A program made the translations under genes and the position numbers. DNA of 64,000 nt. It comes from Rhodoblastus sp963704565 (lineage in GTDB: Bacteria > Pseudomonadota > Alphaproteobacteria > Rhizobiales > Beijerinckiaceae). Below are positions 18,558 to 27,127 of this stretch, one piece after another. Below the pieces are notes generated by a model. It made no database searches. It was not told the origin of the DNA and saw only the letters and a list, made by a program, of their open reading frames with translations. Numbering within the stretch: the stretch's first letter is position 1; each line of letters starts with the position of its first letter. Location of the stretch: contig OY969917.1 in assembly GCA_963704565.1 (NCBI GenBank), positions 3,534,001 to 3,598,000 on the forward strand. Reading direction: 5' to 3'.

Positions 18558-19684
18558 TGCAGAGCCTACGCAATATTTTCTGGCTGGGAACCAAGGAACT
18601 GCGCAGTTTTTTCCGCGACTGGGTGCTGCTCGGCCTGGTGGTTTATTCCTTTTCGCTGGCGATCATCGCCCAGGCGCAGAGCAATTCCCAGGAACTGCAC
18701 AACGCCTCGATCGCTTATGTTGACGAAGACCATTCCGAATTGTCGGGCCGGCTCGCCCGCGCCTTTCTGCCCCCCTTTTTCCAGCCCGCCCGCACCGTCG
18801 CGCAGAAGGATGTCGACCGGCTGATGGATGTCGGCGCTTACACGTTCGTCCTCAATATCCCGCCCCATTTCGAGCGCGATCTGGTGGGCGGCCGCCGGCC
18901 CATCCTCCAGATCAATGTCGACGCCACCGCCATGGTGCAGGCAGGGATCGGCTCCGGCTACGCCGCGCAGATTCTTTCCGACGAGATCGCCAAATTCCTC
19001 ACCCGCCAGGACGAGCCGCCGCCGGCGCCGATCGGCCAGGTCGTGCGCATCGCCTTCAATCCCAATGTCGTCACCGCCTGGTTCACCAGCGTCATGGGCG
19101 TCATTTCCTCCACCACCATGCTGGCGATCATTCTGGCCGGGGCGGCGGTGGTGCGCGAGCGCGAACACGGCACGGTCGAGCATCTTCTGGTCATGCCGGT
19201 CACGCCCTTCGAGATCGCCATGGCGAAAATCTGGGCCAATAGCCTGATCATCGTCGGCGCCGTCGGCCTGTCGCTGGTCTTTATTGTCGAAAGGCTGTTG
19301 CGCGTGCCCATCGAGGGCTCGATCCCGCTCTTCCTGTTCGGCGCGCTGCTCTACCTGTTCTTCGCCACTTCGGTCGGGGTTTTTCTCGCCACCATCGCGC
19401 GGACCATGCCGCAGCTCGGCCTGCTCTATATTCTGGTCGCCGTGCCTTTGAACCTGCTTTCCGGCGGCAATACGCCGCTGGAATCGCAGCCGCTTTGGCT
19501 GCGGACCATCATGCAGGCGTCGCCTTCGACCCATTTCGTCGCCATCGCCCAGGCCATTCTCTATCGCGGCGCGGGCTTCGAGCTGGTGTGGCCGCGTTTC
19601 GTCGCCACGGCGGGGATTGGCGGGATTTTCCTCGCTTTGGCTTTATGGCGCTTCCGCGCCGTGTCGGCGCAGTCGCAATCCTGA
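18554..19684 (+). CDS. ABC-2 type transport permease (YhhJ-like)
   Basis: 376 residues. One N-terminal membrane segment (LLGLVVYSFSLAIIAQA, about residues 27-43) is followed by a large periplasmic domain (about 45-170). Five further segments follow, including the family-typical VVREREHGTVEHLLVMPV loop near residue 200. It overlaps rbbA by four bases and completes the exporter, probably forming a heterodimer with the permease domain of RbbA. Confidence 0.9.
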   Translation: MMQSLRNIFWLGTKELRSFFRDWVLLGLVVYSFSLAIIAQAQSNSQELHNASIAYVDEDHSELSGRLARAFLPPFFQPARTVAQKDVDRLMDVGAYTFVLNIPPHFERDLVGGRRPILQINVDATAMVQAGIGSGYAAQILSDEIAKFLTRQDEPPPAPIGQVVRIAFNPNVVTAWFTSVMGVISSTTMLAIILAGAAVVREREHGTVEHLLVMPVTPFEIAMAKIWANSLIIVGAVGLSLVFIVERLLRVPIEGSIPLFLFGALLYLFFATSVGVFLATIARTMPQLGLLYILVAVPLNLLSGGNTPLESQPLWLRTIMQASPSTHFVAIAQAILYRGAGFELVWPRFVATAGIGGIFLALALWRFRAVSAQSQS

Positions 19685-19722
19685 CGCCGGCGCGGAGTTC
19701 CGACAAGTTTTCGCGCCCCGGC

Positions 19723-21795
19723 TCAATGCGCCGGGACTTTCGTCCCGTTATGGTGGGCGACGATGGCTTCCGCCGTCTTGCCGACCATTTCGGCCAGATG
19801 GTCGAATTCTTTCGTGAAGGAGCCGACGCCCGCCGTCGCGGAGCGCAATTCGACGATCAACCCGTCCATTTCCGCTTCCGGGATCAAGGCATTGAGCACG
19901 TCCCAGCCTTCCCAGCCGGGCCGCCCGTCATAGCCCAGAATCTGGCCGCGCCGGCCGGAGACGATGGCGGTGATGCGCGACAAGGCCTCGCTCGGGGTGG
20001 AGATGGCGACGGAAAGGATCGGCTCCAGCAGCACCGGACCGGCCTTGCCCAAAGCTTCCGACACGCCGATGCGCGCGGCGGTGCGGAAGGCCATGTCGGA
20101 GGAATCGACGCTGTGATAGGAGCCGTCGGTGAGGGTCGCCGACACATCGACCACCGGGAAGCCGAGCGGGCCTTTTTCCAGCGCGTCCTTGCAGCCTTCC
20201 TCGATGGCGCCGAAATAATTTCTCGGCACCGCGCCGCCATGGACGGTCTCGCTGAAGATAAAGCCTTCGCCGCGGGGCAAAGGGGCGACATCCAGCGCGA
20301 CATCGCCAAACTGGCCATGGCCGCCCGACTGCTTCTTGTGGCGCCCGCGCACCGAAACCGGGTGGCGGATGGTCTCGCGATAGCCGACGCCGGGCTTGTG
20401 CGATTCCACGCTGACGCCGAAGCGCGCGGCAAGCCGCTCCAAAGCGACGCGCAGATGCATTTCGCCCTGGCCGAACAGCCTCAGTTCGCCGGCTTCCTGG
20501 TCCTGCACGAAGGACAGCGAGGGGTCTTCGTCGGCGAGCTTCGCAATGGCGGCGGCGAGGCGGACCTCGTCCTTGCGGTCCTTGACGTGAAGCGCGATGC
20601 AATGGGCCGGCTGCGGCGGCGCGATCGCGGCGAACGCGGCGGCGGGGGCGCCGGCCTTGGCGTCGCCAAAGGTGTCGCCGGTCGCGACATGGTCGAGACG
20701 GCCGAAGGCGATGCAATCGCCTTCCTCGACCTTGCCTTGTTTCGATCCGGCGAGGCCCATCATGCGGGACAGGCCGGAAACGCGGTCCTCGCCCTTGGCG
20801 CTTTTCACCATGGCGCCGTCGGAGAAACCGCCGCGCAGCACGCGGGCGAGGCTGAGCTTGCCGCCATGGGCGGTGTGGATGGTCTTGATCGCATGGGCGA
20901 GCGCCGGACCGTCGCCGGCAAGCCCGAGACGGTCGCGCAGCCGCGAAATCCCCGGCGCTTCATGGCGCATGGCTTTCAGCAGGCGGGTGACGCCATGGCC
21001 GGCCTCGGCCGAGCCGATCAGCACTGGCGCGACCAGGCCTTCGCGCAGGTCGTGGGTGAGATCGTCGAAAATCTGGTCGCGCGGCGGCTCGATGTCGGAG
21101 ATCAGCTCTTCCATCAGGGCGTCGTCGTAATCGGCGAGGCGCTCCAGCATGGTGTAGCGCTCCTGCTTCTCGCGCGGCAGTTCGCCGGCGGGAACGTCCA
21201 CCACCTCGGAAGGCGCATGTTCGCGATAGACGAAGGCGCGCTCCAGCGCGAGATCGATGAAGCCGGTGACGATGCCGTTCTGCCAGATCGGGATCTGCCG
21301 CAGCAGCAGCGGCGTCCGCGAGGCCGGCTGGAGCATGGCGAGCAACTCGCGGATGCGCAGATCGGCCTGATCGATTTTGTTGAGGAACAGGATGCGCGGG
21401 ATTCCGAGCTCTTCGATTTCGTGCAGGATCGTGCGCAGCGCGGGCAGCTTGCGCTCGTCCGCCTCGCAGACCACGATGGCCGCGTCGCAGAGCGGCAGGA
21501 CATTGCGCGCCTCATGGGCGAATTCGACCGAGCCGGGCAGGTCGATGAAGGTGAAGCGGTCGCCGAGATATTCGACCGAGGCGATATTGGCCTCGACGCT
21601 GGCCGCATGGGCGCGGGCCTCGGCGCTCGAATCGCCGACCGAGGAGCCGTCGCGCACCGAGCCCTGACGCGCCAGGGCCCCGGCGCGGGTGAGGAGACAT
21701 TCGAGCAGGGTGGTCTTGCCGCTCTGGAACGGGCCGACGATCGCGAAAAGCCGCGGCCCGCTCACGCGTCTTTCGCCATTTGCGCTCTCGCCCAT
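19723..21795 (-). CDS. Elongation factor G-like GTPase (paralogue)
   Basis: 690 residues from the ATG at 21795, which has AAGGAG upstream. It has EF-G domain order: GTPase with G1 GPFQSGKTT, G3 DLPGSVEF and G4 LNKIDQA, then domain II, III, IV and V (C-terminal IPEAEMDGLIVELRS). G1 and G3 differ from canonical EF-G (AHIDAGKTT and DTPGHVDF), so this is an auxiliary EF-G-like protein and not the main translocase. Role unknown; such paralogues are widespread in alphaproteobacteria. It is monocistronic and convergent with the exporter operon. Confidence 0.85.
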   Translation of the reverse strand: MGESANGERRVSGPRLFAIVGPFQSGKTTLLECLLTRAGALARQGSVRDGSSVGDSSAEARAHAASVEANIASVEYLGDRFTFIDLPGSVEFAHEARNVLPLCDAAIVVCEADERKLPALRTILHEIEELGIPRILFLNKIDQADLRIRELLAMLQPASRTPLLLRQIPIWQNGIVTGFIDLALERAFVYREHAPSEVVDVPAGELPREKQERYTMLERLADYDDALMEELISDIEPPRDQIFDDLTHDLREGLVAPVLIGSAEAGHGVTRLLKAMRHEAPGISRLRDRLGLAGDGPALAHAIKTIHTAHGGKLSLARVLRGGFSDGAMVKSAKGEDRVSGLSRMMGLAGSKQGKVEEGDCIAFGRLDHVATGDTFGDAKAGAPAAAFAAIAPPQPAHCIALHVKDRKDEVRLAAAIAKLADEDPSLSFVQDQEAGELRLFGQGEMHLRVALERLAARFGVSVESHKPGVGYRETIRHPVSVRGRHKKQSGGHGQFGDVALDVAPLPRGEGFIFSETVHGGAVPRNYFGAIEEGCKDALEKGPLGFPVVDVSATLTDGSYHSVDSSDMAFRTAARIGVSEALGKAGPVLLEPILSVAISTPSEALSRITAIVSGRRGQILGYDGRPGWEGWDVLNALIPEAEMDGLIVELRSATAGVGSFTKEFDHLAEMVGKTAEAIVAHHNGTKVPAH

Positions 21796-21976
21796 GTCCC
21801 CGCTCCTTGCAAAATTCATCCGGTCCATCCGGTCCGTCGCAAATATTTCACGCGGCGCTGGAATTGCCAATGATTTTGGCGGGGTGGAGGGCCGCCTTTC
21901 GACTGAACCAAAGATGGACGCGCGTGATTTTGTCGCGGTCCCGGCCGGCTTGCTGGAAAACGGACCTGCCGCCGCC

Positions 21977-22477
21977 TCAGCGCGGCGGCGCGAAGACATG
22001 TTCCTCGAGCAGATATTTCAGGCCCCGGTCCCAGCTTCGTTCGTCATTGCCGCGAATGTCGACGCTGCCGCCCTTGAGCGTCGCGCCGGTTCTGGCGTCG
22101 ACGATGCGGATGTTCATGTTCAGGATCAGATTGCTGACTTTCTGCACCCAGGCGACCACGGCGACCCGCGCCCCGGCCTTTTTCGCCAGAGCGACCTCGC
22201 AGCCATTGCAATCGGTGACGTCGCGAACGGCGTCGATGTCCTTTGCGATCGGCGCCAGATCGATGGCGCGATAGAGGCCGGATTGGTCCAGCGCCTGTTT
22301 CAGCGCGGCGGTGGTTTTGGCGATCCGCGCCGTTTCTTCCGGCGTCGTCGGCTGCGGCGAGCTGTTGATGAAGACCACGTCGAACACCGCCGCCGTCCGC
22401 GCCGGCTCGGCGCGCAGGCCAAGGGGCGCGAGAGCGGCCAGAACGGCGAACAGGAGGGCGGAAAACAGTTTTTTCAT
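21977..22477 (-). CDS. Secreted DUF2380/DUF3280-like protein
   Basis: 166 residues with a signal peptide (MKKLFSALLFAVLAALAPLGLRA, cleaved near residue 22). The mature part begins with AVFDVVFINSSPQPT, contains a CNGC pair (about residues 93-96), and ends in a beta-rich region (MNIRIVDARTGATLKGGSVD). The architecture resembles small periplasmic TolB/CsgG-like domains annotated DUF2380 or DUF3280. No function is assigned. The DUF name is from memory and unverified. Confidence 0.6.
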   Translation of the reverse strand: MKKLFSALLFAVLAALAPLGLRAEPARTAAVFDVVFINSSPQPTTPEETARIAKTTAALKQALDQSGLYRAIDLAPIAKDIDAVRDVTDCNGCEVALAKKAGARVAVVAWVQKVSNLILNMNIRIVDARTGATLKGGSVDIRGNDERSWDRGLKYLLEEHVFAPPR

Positions 22478-22589
22478 GCTCGGGCAACCGCGAATTCATT
22501 TTTGGTCGCGCAAGTTAGCACGAAAGCGCGCGGTCGCAAGGCGAGGCGATCCGGGGTAATCTCGCGGCTCTTTTGCCGAATGAGGCCCC

Positions 22590-23024
22590 ATGTCGCACAG
22601 AACATCGAACGGCGCGCCCGCGCCGGAAAACTTTCCCTTCCGCACCCGCGACAAGTTGCGTTACGGCGACACCGACCGGCAGGGCCACGTCAACAACGCC
22701 GTTTTCGCCACTTTTCTCGAAACCGGGCGGGTGGACATGCTGATCGGCGGCGGCGTGGATCTGATGGGGCCGAACGGCGCCTTCGTCCTGGCGCGGCTTG
22801 TGCTGGACTTCCGCCGCGAAGTGAACTGGCCGGGCGAGGTCGAGATCGGCACGCGCGTCGCCGCGGTCGGCCGCAGTTCGCTCAGGCTGGAACAGGCGGT
22901 GTTCCACAACGGCGAATGCGTCGCGAGCGGCGAATCGACGGTGGTGCTGACCGATGTGACGACGCGGCGGTCGAAGCCATTTTCCGAGGAAGCGCGGGCT
23001 TTTCTGGAGGGGAGTAAGAATTAG
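22590..23024 (+). CDS. Hotdog-fold acyl-CoA thioesterase (4HBT family)
   Basis: 144 residues. The motif YGDTDRQGHVNNAVFATFLE (about residues 25-44) is the 4-hydroxybenzoyl-CoA thioesterase signature with the catalytic aspartate. The central block FVLARLVLDFRREVNWPGEV completes the fold. Likely hydrolyses acyl-CoA thioesters in the cytoplasm; the natural substrate cannot be read. It is divergent from the DUF2380-like gene. Confidence 0.87.
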   Translation: MSHRTSNGAPAPENFPFRTRDKLRYGDTDRQGHVNNAVFATFLETGRVDMLIGGGVDLMGPNGAFVLARLVLDFRREVNWPGEVEIGTRVAAVGRSSLRLEQAVFHNGECVASGESTVVLTDVTTRRSKPFSEEARAFLEGSKN

Positions 23025-23210
23025 GGGGTCAAACCTGACGCTTGGTTCCCGTCAGTAAATGGCTCAAAACGGCGGGAAGCGGAAGGCCATAGAATTCGCC
23101 GGCACGGGTAAGGATGAGCGGGGAGCGGACATTAAAATACAGCGTCGAGAACATCTCCGGGCAGACGTATCACTGCTTATTCTGCGGAGAAGACCTTGCC
23201 GTCTTGGCGA

Positions 23211-23720
23211 TCATTGCGCAATTTCGAGGCGCAGGATTTCAGAGCCTGAGTAGGTGACTCGAACATAAAGCCCCTCATGGATCGGTCCGCCTTGGGACGC
23301 CATCTGATTAAACCCGCCAGCAGTGAATAATTCATATCCACTGTAGGTGAATCGCCGACCACCTACGACAAAGCTCTCAGATTTCTGCTGATTGCCTTTT
23401 GGCAATTCGGAAAAATCAGTGACGAAACCTTCGACAACGGCATATTTTCTCTCTCGCAGCTTCGACGCGGCGTCGCGGTAAGCTGAGAAAGTTGCCGCGA
23501 AAACATAAAGTGTCAAAAGCACAGCGAAGCCGAGCCCTAACCCGTCGATAAACCGACTACGCTGTCCCACCCAGCGCGAGCGCGACGAATACGGCCAGCC
23601 AATAACAATACCAGCGCCAAAAAGAATGCAAACGAGACCCACAGCTAGTCCAAACCAAGCAGCATAGCCGTTTTGGGATAAACCATTTTGAGCTGCGTCG
23701 AAATAAGTCCTGTAAGTCAT
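23211..23720 (-). CDS. Hypothetical two-TM membrane protein (DUF3592-like)
   Basis: 169 residues. Two hydrophobic segments (about residues 21-42, WFGLAVGLVCILFGAGIVIGW... and about 58-78) precede a beta-rich soluble domain with VVEGFVTDFSELPKGNQQKS, a pattern like DUF3592 proteins. Codon use is less GC-rich than the neighbours, suggesting acquired DNA. No partner gene is apparent. Confidence 0.6.
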   Translation of the reverse strand: MTYRTYFDAAQNGLSQNGYAAWFGLAVGLVCILFGAGIVIGWPYSSRSRWVGQRSRFIDGLGLGFAVLLTLYVFAATFSAYRDAASKLRERKYAVVEGFVTDFSELPKGNQQKSESFVVGGRRFTYSGYELFTAGGFNQMASQGGPIHEGLYVRVTYSGSEILRLEIAQ

Positions 23721-23835
23721 AATCGTGGCCCGTTCGCGTAAACCGTCAATATTTTCGATTATAGGCAGGTCAAAAAAATATTTAGTAACCGGGGCTGACG
23801 CCTGAGCGAATGGCAGTTAATGATCGTGATGCGAG

Positions 23836-23878
23836 GGTCGCCCAGCCAATCGAGAAGGTCGCCCTAGAGCCGAACCCT
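23836..23878 (+). repeat. Copy 1 of a diverged direct repeat (copy 2 near 25131-25173)
   Basis: This stretch, centred on GAAGGTCGCCCTAGAGCCGA, resembles 25131-25173, centred on CAAGGTCGCCTTCGAGCCGA. The two flank the resolvase remnant and DUF559 gene. Their shared origin (recombination sites, or two remnants of one gene) is not resolved. Confidence 0.4.
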
Positions 23879-23903
23879 GTCGTTCCCGCCCCGCCCCCAA
23901 ACC

Positions 23904-24253
23904 TCACGCCGTCGCTCGGTAAATCGCAGCGGGGCTGACGCCGTAGGAGCGGGCAAGGTCGGCGACGGATTCGCCGTCTTTCCGTCTGCGCCGCGCTTCC
24001 TGTTTCTGCGCTGCCGTCATTTTCGCCGGTCGCCGCATGTGCCGGCCGCGCAATTTGGCGCGGGCGCGGCCTTCGCCGGCGCCTCTGCGGATTAAATCGC
24101 GCTCCACGTCCGCCAGCCCGCCGAGCACGGCGGGCATGAGCCTGCCGGCGCCGGTCGATGCATCCGCCCACGGTTCGGCAAGGCTGAGAAATTGCCCGTC
24201 CGCGTCGATGATCTTTTTGACGATGGCGAAAAGCTCGAATGTGGAGCGCGAAT
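23904..24253 (-). pseudogene. Serine recombinase (resolvase/invertase) fragment
   Basis: The reading frame from about RSTFELFAIVKK to the end matches the C-terminal two thirds of Tn3/Hin-type resolvases. It has the block AEPWADASTGAGRLMPAVLGGLADVERDLI in two adjacent halves, GEGRARAKLRG, and a C-terminal helix-turn-helix (VADLARSYGVSPAAIYR). The N-terminal catalytic region with the nucleophile serine is absent; upstream the frame runs into a palindromic intergenic repeat at 24254. It is therefore a remnant that cannot recombine DNA. Confidence 0.8.
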
Positions 24254-24307
24254 CCTTCTCCCGTGAAACGGGAGAAGGTGGCCCGCGAAGCGGGTCGGAT
24301 GAGGGCG
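24254..24307. repeat. Palindromic intergenic repeat, copy A
   Basis: Contains the inverted CTTCTCCCG...CGGGAGAAG hairpin followed by GGCCCGCGAAGCGGG and GGATGAGGGCG. The same unit recurs, in the opposite orientation, at 24382-24430 and 24941-24990. It interrupts the resolvase fragment. Confidence 0.8.
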
Positions 24308-24381
24308 TTGGGACTGCTTCGATCCTCGCCGCCAAACCGCCGGCTTTCGTGTTCAATGCCGAATGCAAACGCCTTCCCCGA

Positions 24382-24497
24382 CGCCCTCATCCGGCGCTTC
24401 GCGCCACCTTCTCCCGCAAGCGGGAGAAGGGCGCGCGCGCAGGCAAGTTTACGCAGCCTGCGTAGACTTGGCTGCGAAGCGGGTCGGATGAGGGCGC
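24382..24497. repeat. Palindromic intergenic repeat, copy B plus partial unit
   Basis: 24382-24430 is the unit in reverse orientation (CCCTCATCCGGCGCTTCGCG then the CTTCTCCCG hairpin). About 40 bases later, 24471-24497 holds the tail of a forward unit (GCGAAGCGGGTCGGATGAGG). The piece between contains a short inverted repeat around ACGCAGCCTGCGT. Confidence 0.75.
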
Positions 24498-24527
24498 CGC
24501 CGCACGCGCATTGATGAAAATCCAGCG

Positions 24528-24887
24528 CTATTTCGCCGCCAGAGCATCGCTAATGAGCCCGAGCGCAATGTCGCAACCGCCGATCACGGCGTCATTGGGA
24601 ATGCGAAGCACGCGATATTCTTGCGAACGCAGCCAGATGGTCCGGCGCGCATCGTGAATTTGCTGGTCCGGTTGATCATGCGGAGCGCCGTCGAGTTCGA
24701 CAATCAGTTTCTCCTCGACGCAAAGAAAGTCGGCGATGTATTTGCCGACAGGGACTTGCCGTCTGAATTTTCGGCCTTCGAAACGCGATCCGCGCAGGGC
24801 GCGCCACAGAATCGTTTCAGCCGAAGTCATGCGCTTACGCAGCGACCGTGCAAACGGCAATGTCGGTGCTGTCGGGCGGCGCGGCAT
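24528..24887 (-). CDS. DUF559 domain protein (restriction-endonuclease-like fold)
   Basis: 119 residues. It shows the DUF559 pattern: LRKRMTSAETILWRALR, then FRRQVPVGKYIADFLC with the nuclease-fold aspartate, and the core LIVELDGAPHD. This fold is shared with Vsr-type and other PD-(D/E)XK nucleases; activity is inferred. It lies among the palindromic repeats and the resolvase remnant, so it may be mobile. Confidence 0.8.
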   Translation of the reverse strand: MPRRPTAPTLPFARSLRKRMTSAETILWRALRGSRFEGRKFRRQVPVGKYIADFLCVEEKLIVELDGAPHDQPDQQIHDARRTIWLRSQEYRVLRIPNDAVIGGCDIALGLISDALAAK

Positions 24888-25211
24888 GACGCATGCCGCG
24901 AGCGGAGGGTAAAAACGTCAAGGCGGGTTTCCGGTCGCAGCGCCCTCATCCGGCCTGTCGGCCACCTTCTCCCGCTCGCGGGAGAAGGGCGCGCGTCCAG
25001 CGTTCTGGCGCCGAATTATCGGACATATCTTTCGATAACCAGAACCTCTTGCAACGCAAGGGTCAACGAATTTTCTCGAAAGTCTTGATTTTGCAGGGCC
25101 GCGATGTCGGCTAATGGCTCAGGACGAGACGATCGCAGAACCGATCGGCAAGGTCGCCTTCGAGCCGAACTCGGTCCTCGCTGTAGCCCCCCAAGCGTAT
25201 CCTCCCCGCCG
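24888..25211. other. Gene-free spacer with palindromic repeat and diverged direct repeat
   Basis: Between the DUF559 gene and ctaA. Apart from palindromic copy C and copy 2 of the diverged direct repeat (about 25131-25173), nothing is supported. The short plus-strand frames here look non-coding. Confidence 0.5.
24941..24990. repeat. Palindromic intergenic repeat, copy C
   Basis: CCCTCATCCGGCCTGTCGGCC followed by the CTTCTCCCG-CTCG-CGGGAGAAG hairpin and GGCGCGCG. Same unit as the copies at 24254 and 24382. Confidence 0.78.
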
Positions 25212-26111
25212 CTAACCCAGCTTCCGCCGATGGACCGTCGCCATCGCCAGCACGATCATGGCGAAGGCGTCATGCGCCAGCGCGACGGGGAAGGGCGCGA
25301 CCAGCAGCAAAGTGGTGACGCCCAGAACGGCCTGGATCGCCACCAGGCCGGCGAGGATCCGCGCCCGAAGGGCGGCCCGTCTGGCGACTTTCTCCCGGTC
25401 GATATGGAAGGCGTGGAACAGGGCCAGCGCCAGCGCCAGATAGGCCGTCAGGCGGTGCTGGAGCTGAACCAAAGCGATATTGTCGATGAAATTGGCGGCC
25501 CAGGGTTTTTGGAAGAACAGCTCGGCGCGCGGCGGGAAGAAATGGCCGTCCATCAGCGGCCAAGTGTTGTAGGTGTAGCCGGCGTGCAGGCCGGCGACGA
25601 GACCGCCGAGGCCGATCTGCGCCAGGACCAGAACCAGCAGCGCCCCGGCCTCGAAACGAAAGCTGCGGGCGTCCGGGCCGAGCGGGTCGCGGTAATTGGG
25701 CGTGAGGCCGATCGCGGTCCAGATCGTGGCGGCGAAAGCCAGCGCGGCGAACAGAAGCTGGAGCGCCAAGGGCCCCTGCGCCGCTTCGACGCGCGGGAGA
25801 GCGGCGGGCGGGGCGATCCACCAGCCGGCGAGGCCTTGCAGGAAGACCAGCGCCAGAACGACGGCGAGCCGCGCGCGCAGGGCGCCGACGATCTCGCGCC
25901 GCGCCGCGAACCACGCCAAGGGCAAGGCGAAAAGCGCGCCGGCGACCGGCGTCCATTCGGCGATGGCGGCTTTCAATTCGGCGAGCCGCGTCGCGCCGCC
26001 GCCGACGAAAGCGGCGAACAGGCCGGCTGCCGCCAGCCACAGCCACAGCCGAAGCGCGCGAAAAGGATCGGCGGGCGCGGGTTTGGCCTTGACGTGTCGG
26101 CGTTTCGCCAT
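25212..26111 (-). CDS. ctaA: CtaA/COX15-type heme A synthase, shortened N-terminal half
   Basis: 299 residues against about 340-360 usual for alphaproteobacteria. It oxidises the C8 methyl of heme O to form heme A for cytochrome oxidase. The C-terminal half is normal: YTYNTWPLMDGHFFP, the heme-ligand histidine in VQLQHRLTAY, and the second in LAHDAFAM. In the N-terminal half, GGATRL and EWTPVAGAL are present. The segment that normally carries EFKxIFxxEWxHR is missing, and the usual second-histidine position reads LALQLLF. Both ligands of the N-terminal heme site therefore appear absent (see findings). Confidence 0.8.
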   Translation of the reverse strand: MAKRRHVKAKPAPADPFRALRLWLWLAAAGLFAAFVGGGATRLAELKAAIAEWTPVAGALFALPLAWFAARREIVGALRARLAVVLALVFLQGLAGWWIAPPAALPRVEAAQGPLALQLLFAALAFAATIWTAIGLTPNYRDPLGPDARSFRFEAGALLVLVLAQIGLGGLVAGLHAGYTYNTWPLMDGHFFPPRAELFFQKPWAANFIDNIALVQLQHRLTAYLALALALFHAFHIDREKVARRAALRARILAGLVAIQAVLGVTTLLLVAPFPVALAHDAFAMIVLAMATVHRRKLG

Positions 26112-26191
26112 TTCGGCTCGGCGTCCGGGCGCTGGAAAAACAAAGGCCGCGGCGGGGGCGCCGCCGCGGCGAAAGGTCGGTCGGGAAGGGC

Positions 26192-26713
26192 TTATTCGGG
26201 CGAACCGCCGCCCATGTGGCCGTGATCTTGGCGCATCTCCTCGCCCAGGCCCATCTCCTCGAAGGCGGCCTTCTGCTTGGCGTCGAGGCTGTCATAGAAG
26301 GCGGAGAGCTTGCCCGCCTCTGTCTTGAACTCGTCCGTCCTGTGCTGCATCATCTGCACGCGGAAATCCAGGCGCTTCGGGAAGGTCGAGAGGTCGGGCT
26401 TGTGGGCGCAGATCGAGTTCCGGAAATCGCTGGCCTCTTTCATACGCGTGTCGCCGATGTCCTTGAGGGCGGCAACCTGCGTCGGGTTCAGCTCCAGCAT
26501 GGTCGCCAAATGTTCGGTGTGGTCCCGCATTTCGTCGACGAAGTCCTTGGAGCCGTTGTGGTCCGAACACATCTCGTCGAGCCACATTTCTTGCGGCGAG
26601 CCCATTCCTTCCAACTCCGGCGCGGGCGGACGCGGCTGCGCATTCGCTTGCGAAAGAGCCAGGGCCCCACACATACAGACCAGGGCCAGCGTGGCTTTGT
26701 TGAACATACGCAT
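26192..26713 (-). CDS. Periplasmic Spy/LTXXQ-motif family protein
   Basis: 173 residues. A signal peptide ends near QANAQ (about residues 22-26). The mature protein is helical and rich in Met/His/Asp, with an LNPTQVAALK stretch like the LTxxQ repeat of Spy/CpxP, and DAKQKAAFEEM near the end. Such proteins act as envelope-stress chaperones or metal-sensing factors. The two cysteines (CSDHNG and SICAHKP) may form a disulfide. It stands alone, divergent from the DUF2842 gene. Confidence 0.72.
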   Translation of the reverse strand: MRMFNKATLALVCMCGALALSQANAQPRPPAPELEGMGSPQEMWLDEMCSDHNGSKDFVDEMRDHTEHLATMLELNPTQVAALKDIGDTRMKEASDFRNSICAHKPDLSTFPKRLDFRVQMMQHRTDEFKTEAGKLSAFYDSLDAKQKAAFEEMGLGEEMRQDHGHMGGGSPE

Positions 26714-26839
26714 AGTGAAATCTCCCCATATATTTGACGTCGTAGCGCGACGCGCGACGGCTCATTGGTATTGCGCCGCCAATCCCGATCTTGGTATGAA
26801 CTGGCCTTGTCGCGCAAGAGCTTGACAAGAGGAGATTTC

Positions 26840-27049
26840 ATGCGCAGCCGTCAACGGAAACTGTTTGGCGCGGTTTTCATGGTCTTTTTCGTGATCGTCT
26901 ATGCGCTGTTCGCCATGGTTCTGGCGCAGGCGACGGCGATGAAGGTCGAGAATTCGGCCCTGCGGCTGCTGATTTTCGCCGTCCTCGGCCTCGGCTGGGC
27001 CGTCCCCATGATTCCGCTCATCAGCTGGATGGAGCAGGGCGAGAAGTAA
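26840..27049 (+). CDS. DUF2842 small membrane protein
   Basis: 69 residues with two membrane helices (about residues 9-29 and 41-61) and a basic N-terminus MRSRQRKL. Strong AAGAGGAG ribosome-binding site just upstream of the ATG. DUF2842 proteins are alphaproteobacterial, of unknown function, and often close to cytochrome oxidase or heme genes, as here near ctaA. Confidence 0.75.
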   Translation: MRSRQRKLFGAVFMVFFVIVYALFAMVLAQATAMKVENSALRLLIFAVLGLGWAVPMIPLISWMEQGEK

Positions 27050-27127
27050 TTTTTCGCCGCTCGTTCGGCCTACGCCAAAAGCTCACGGAAGTTTTTTGCC
27101 GCTCGCTCTGGCGCAAGCGGCGCCGGC

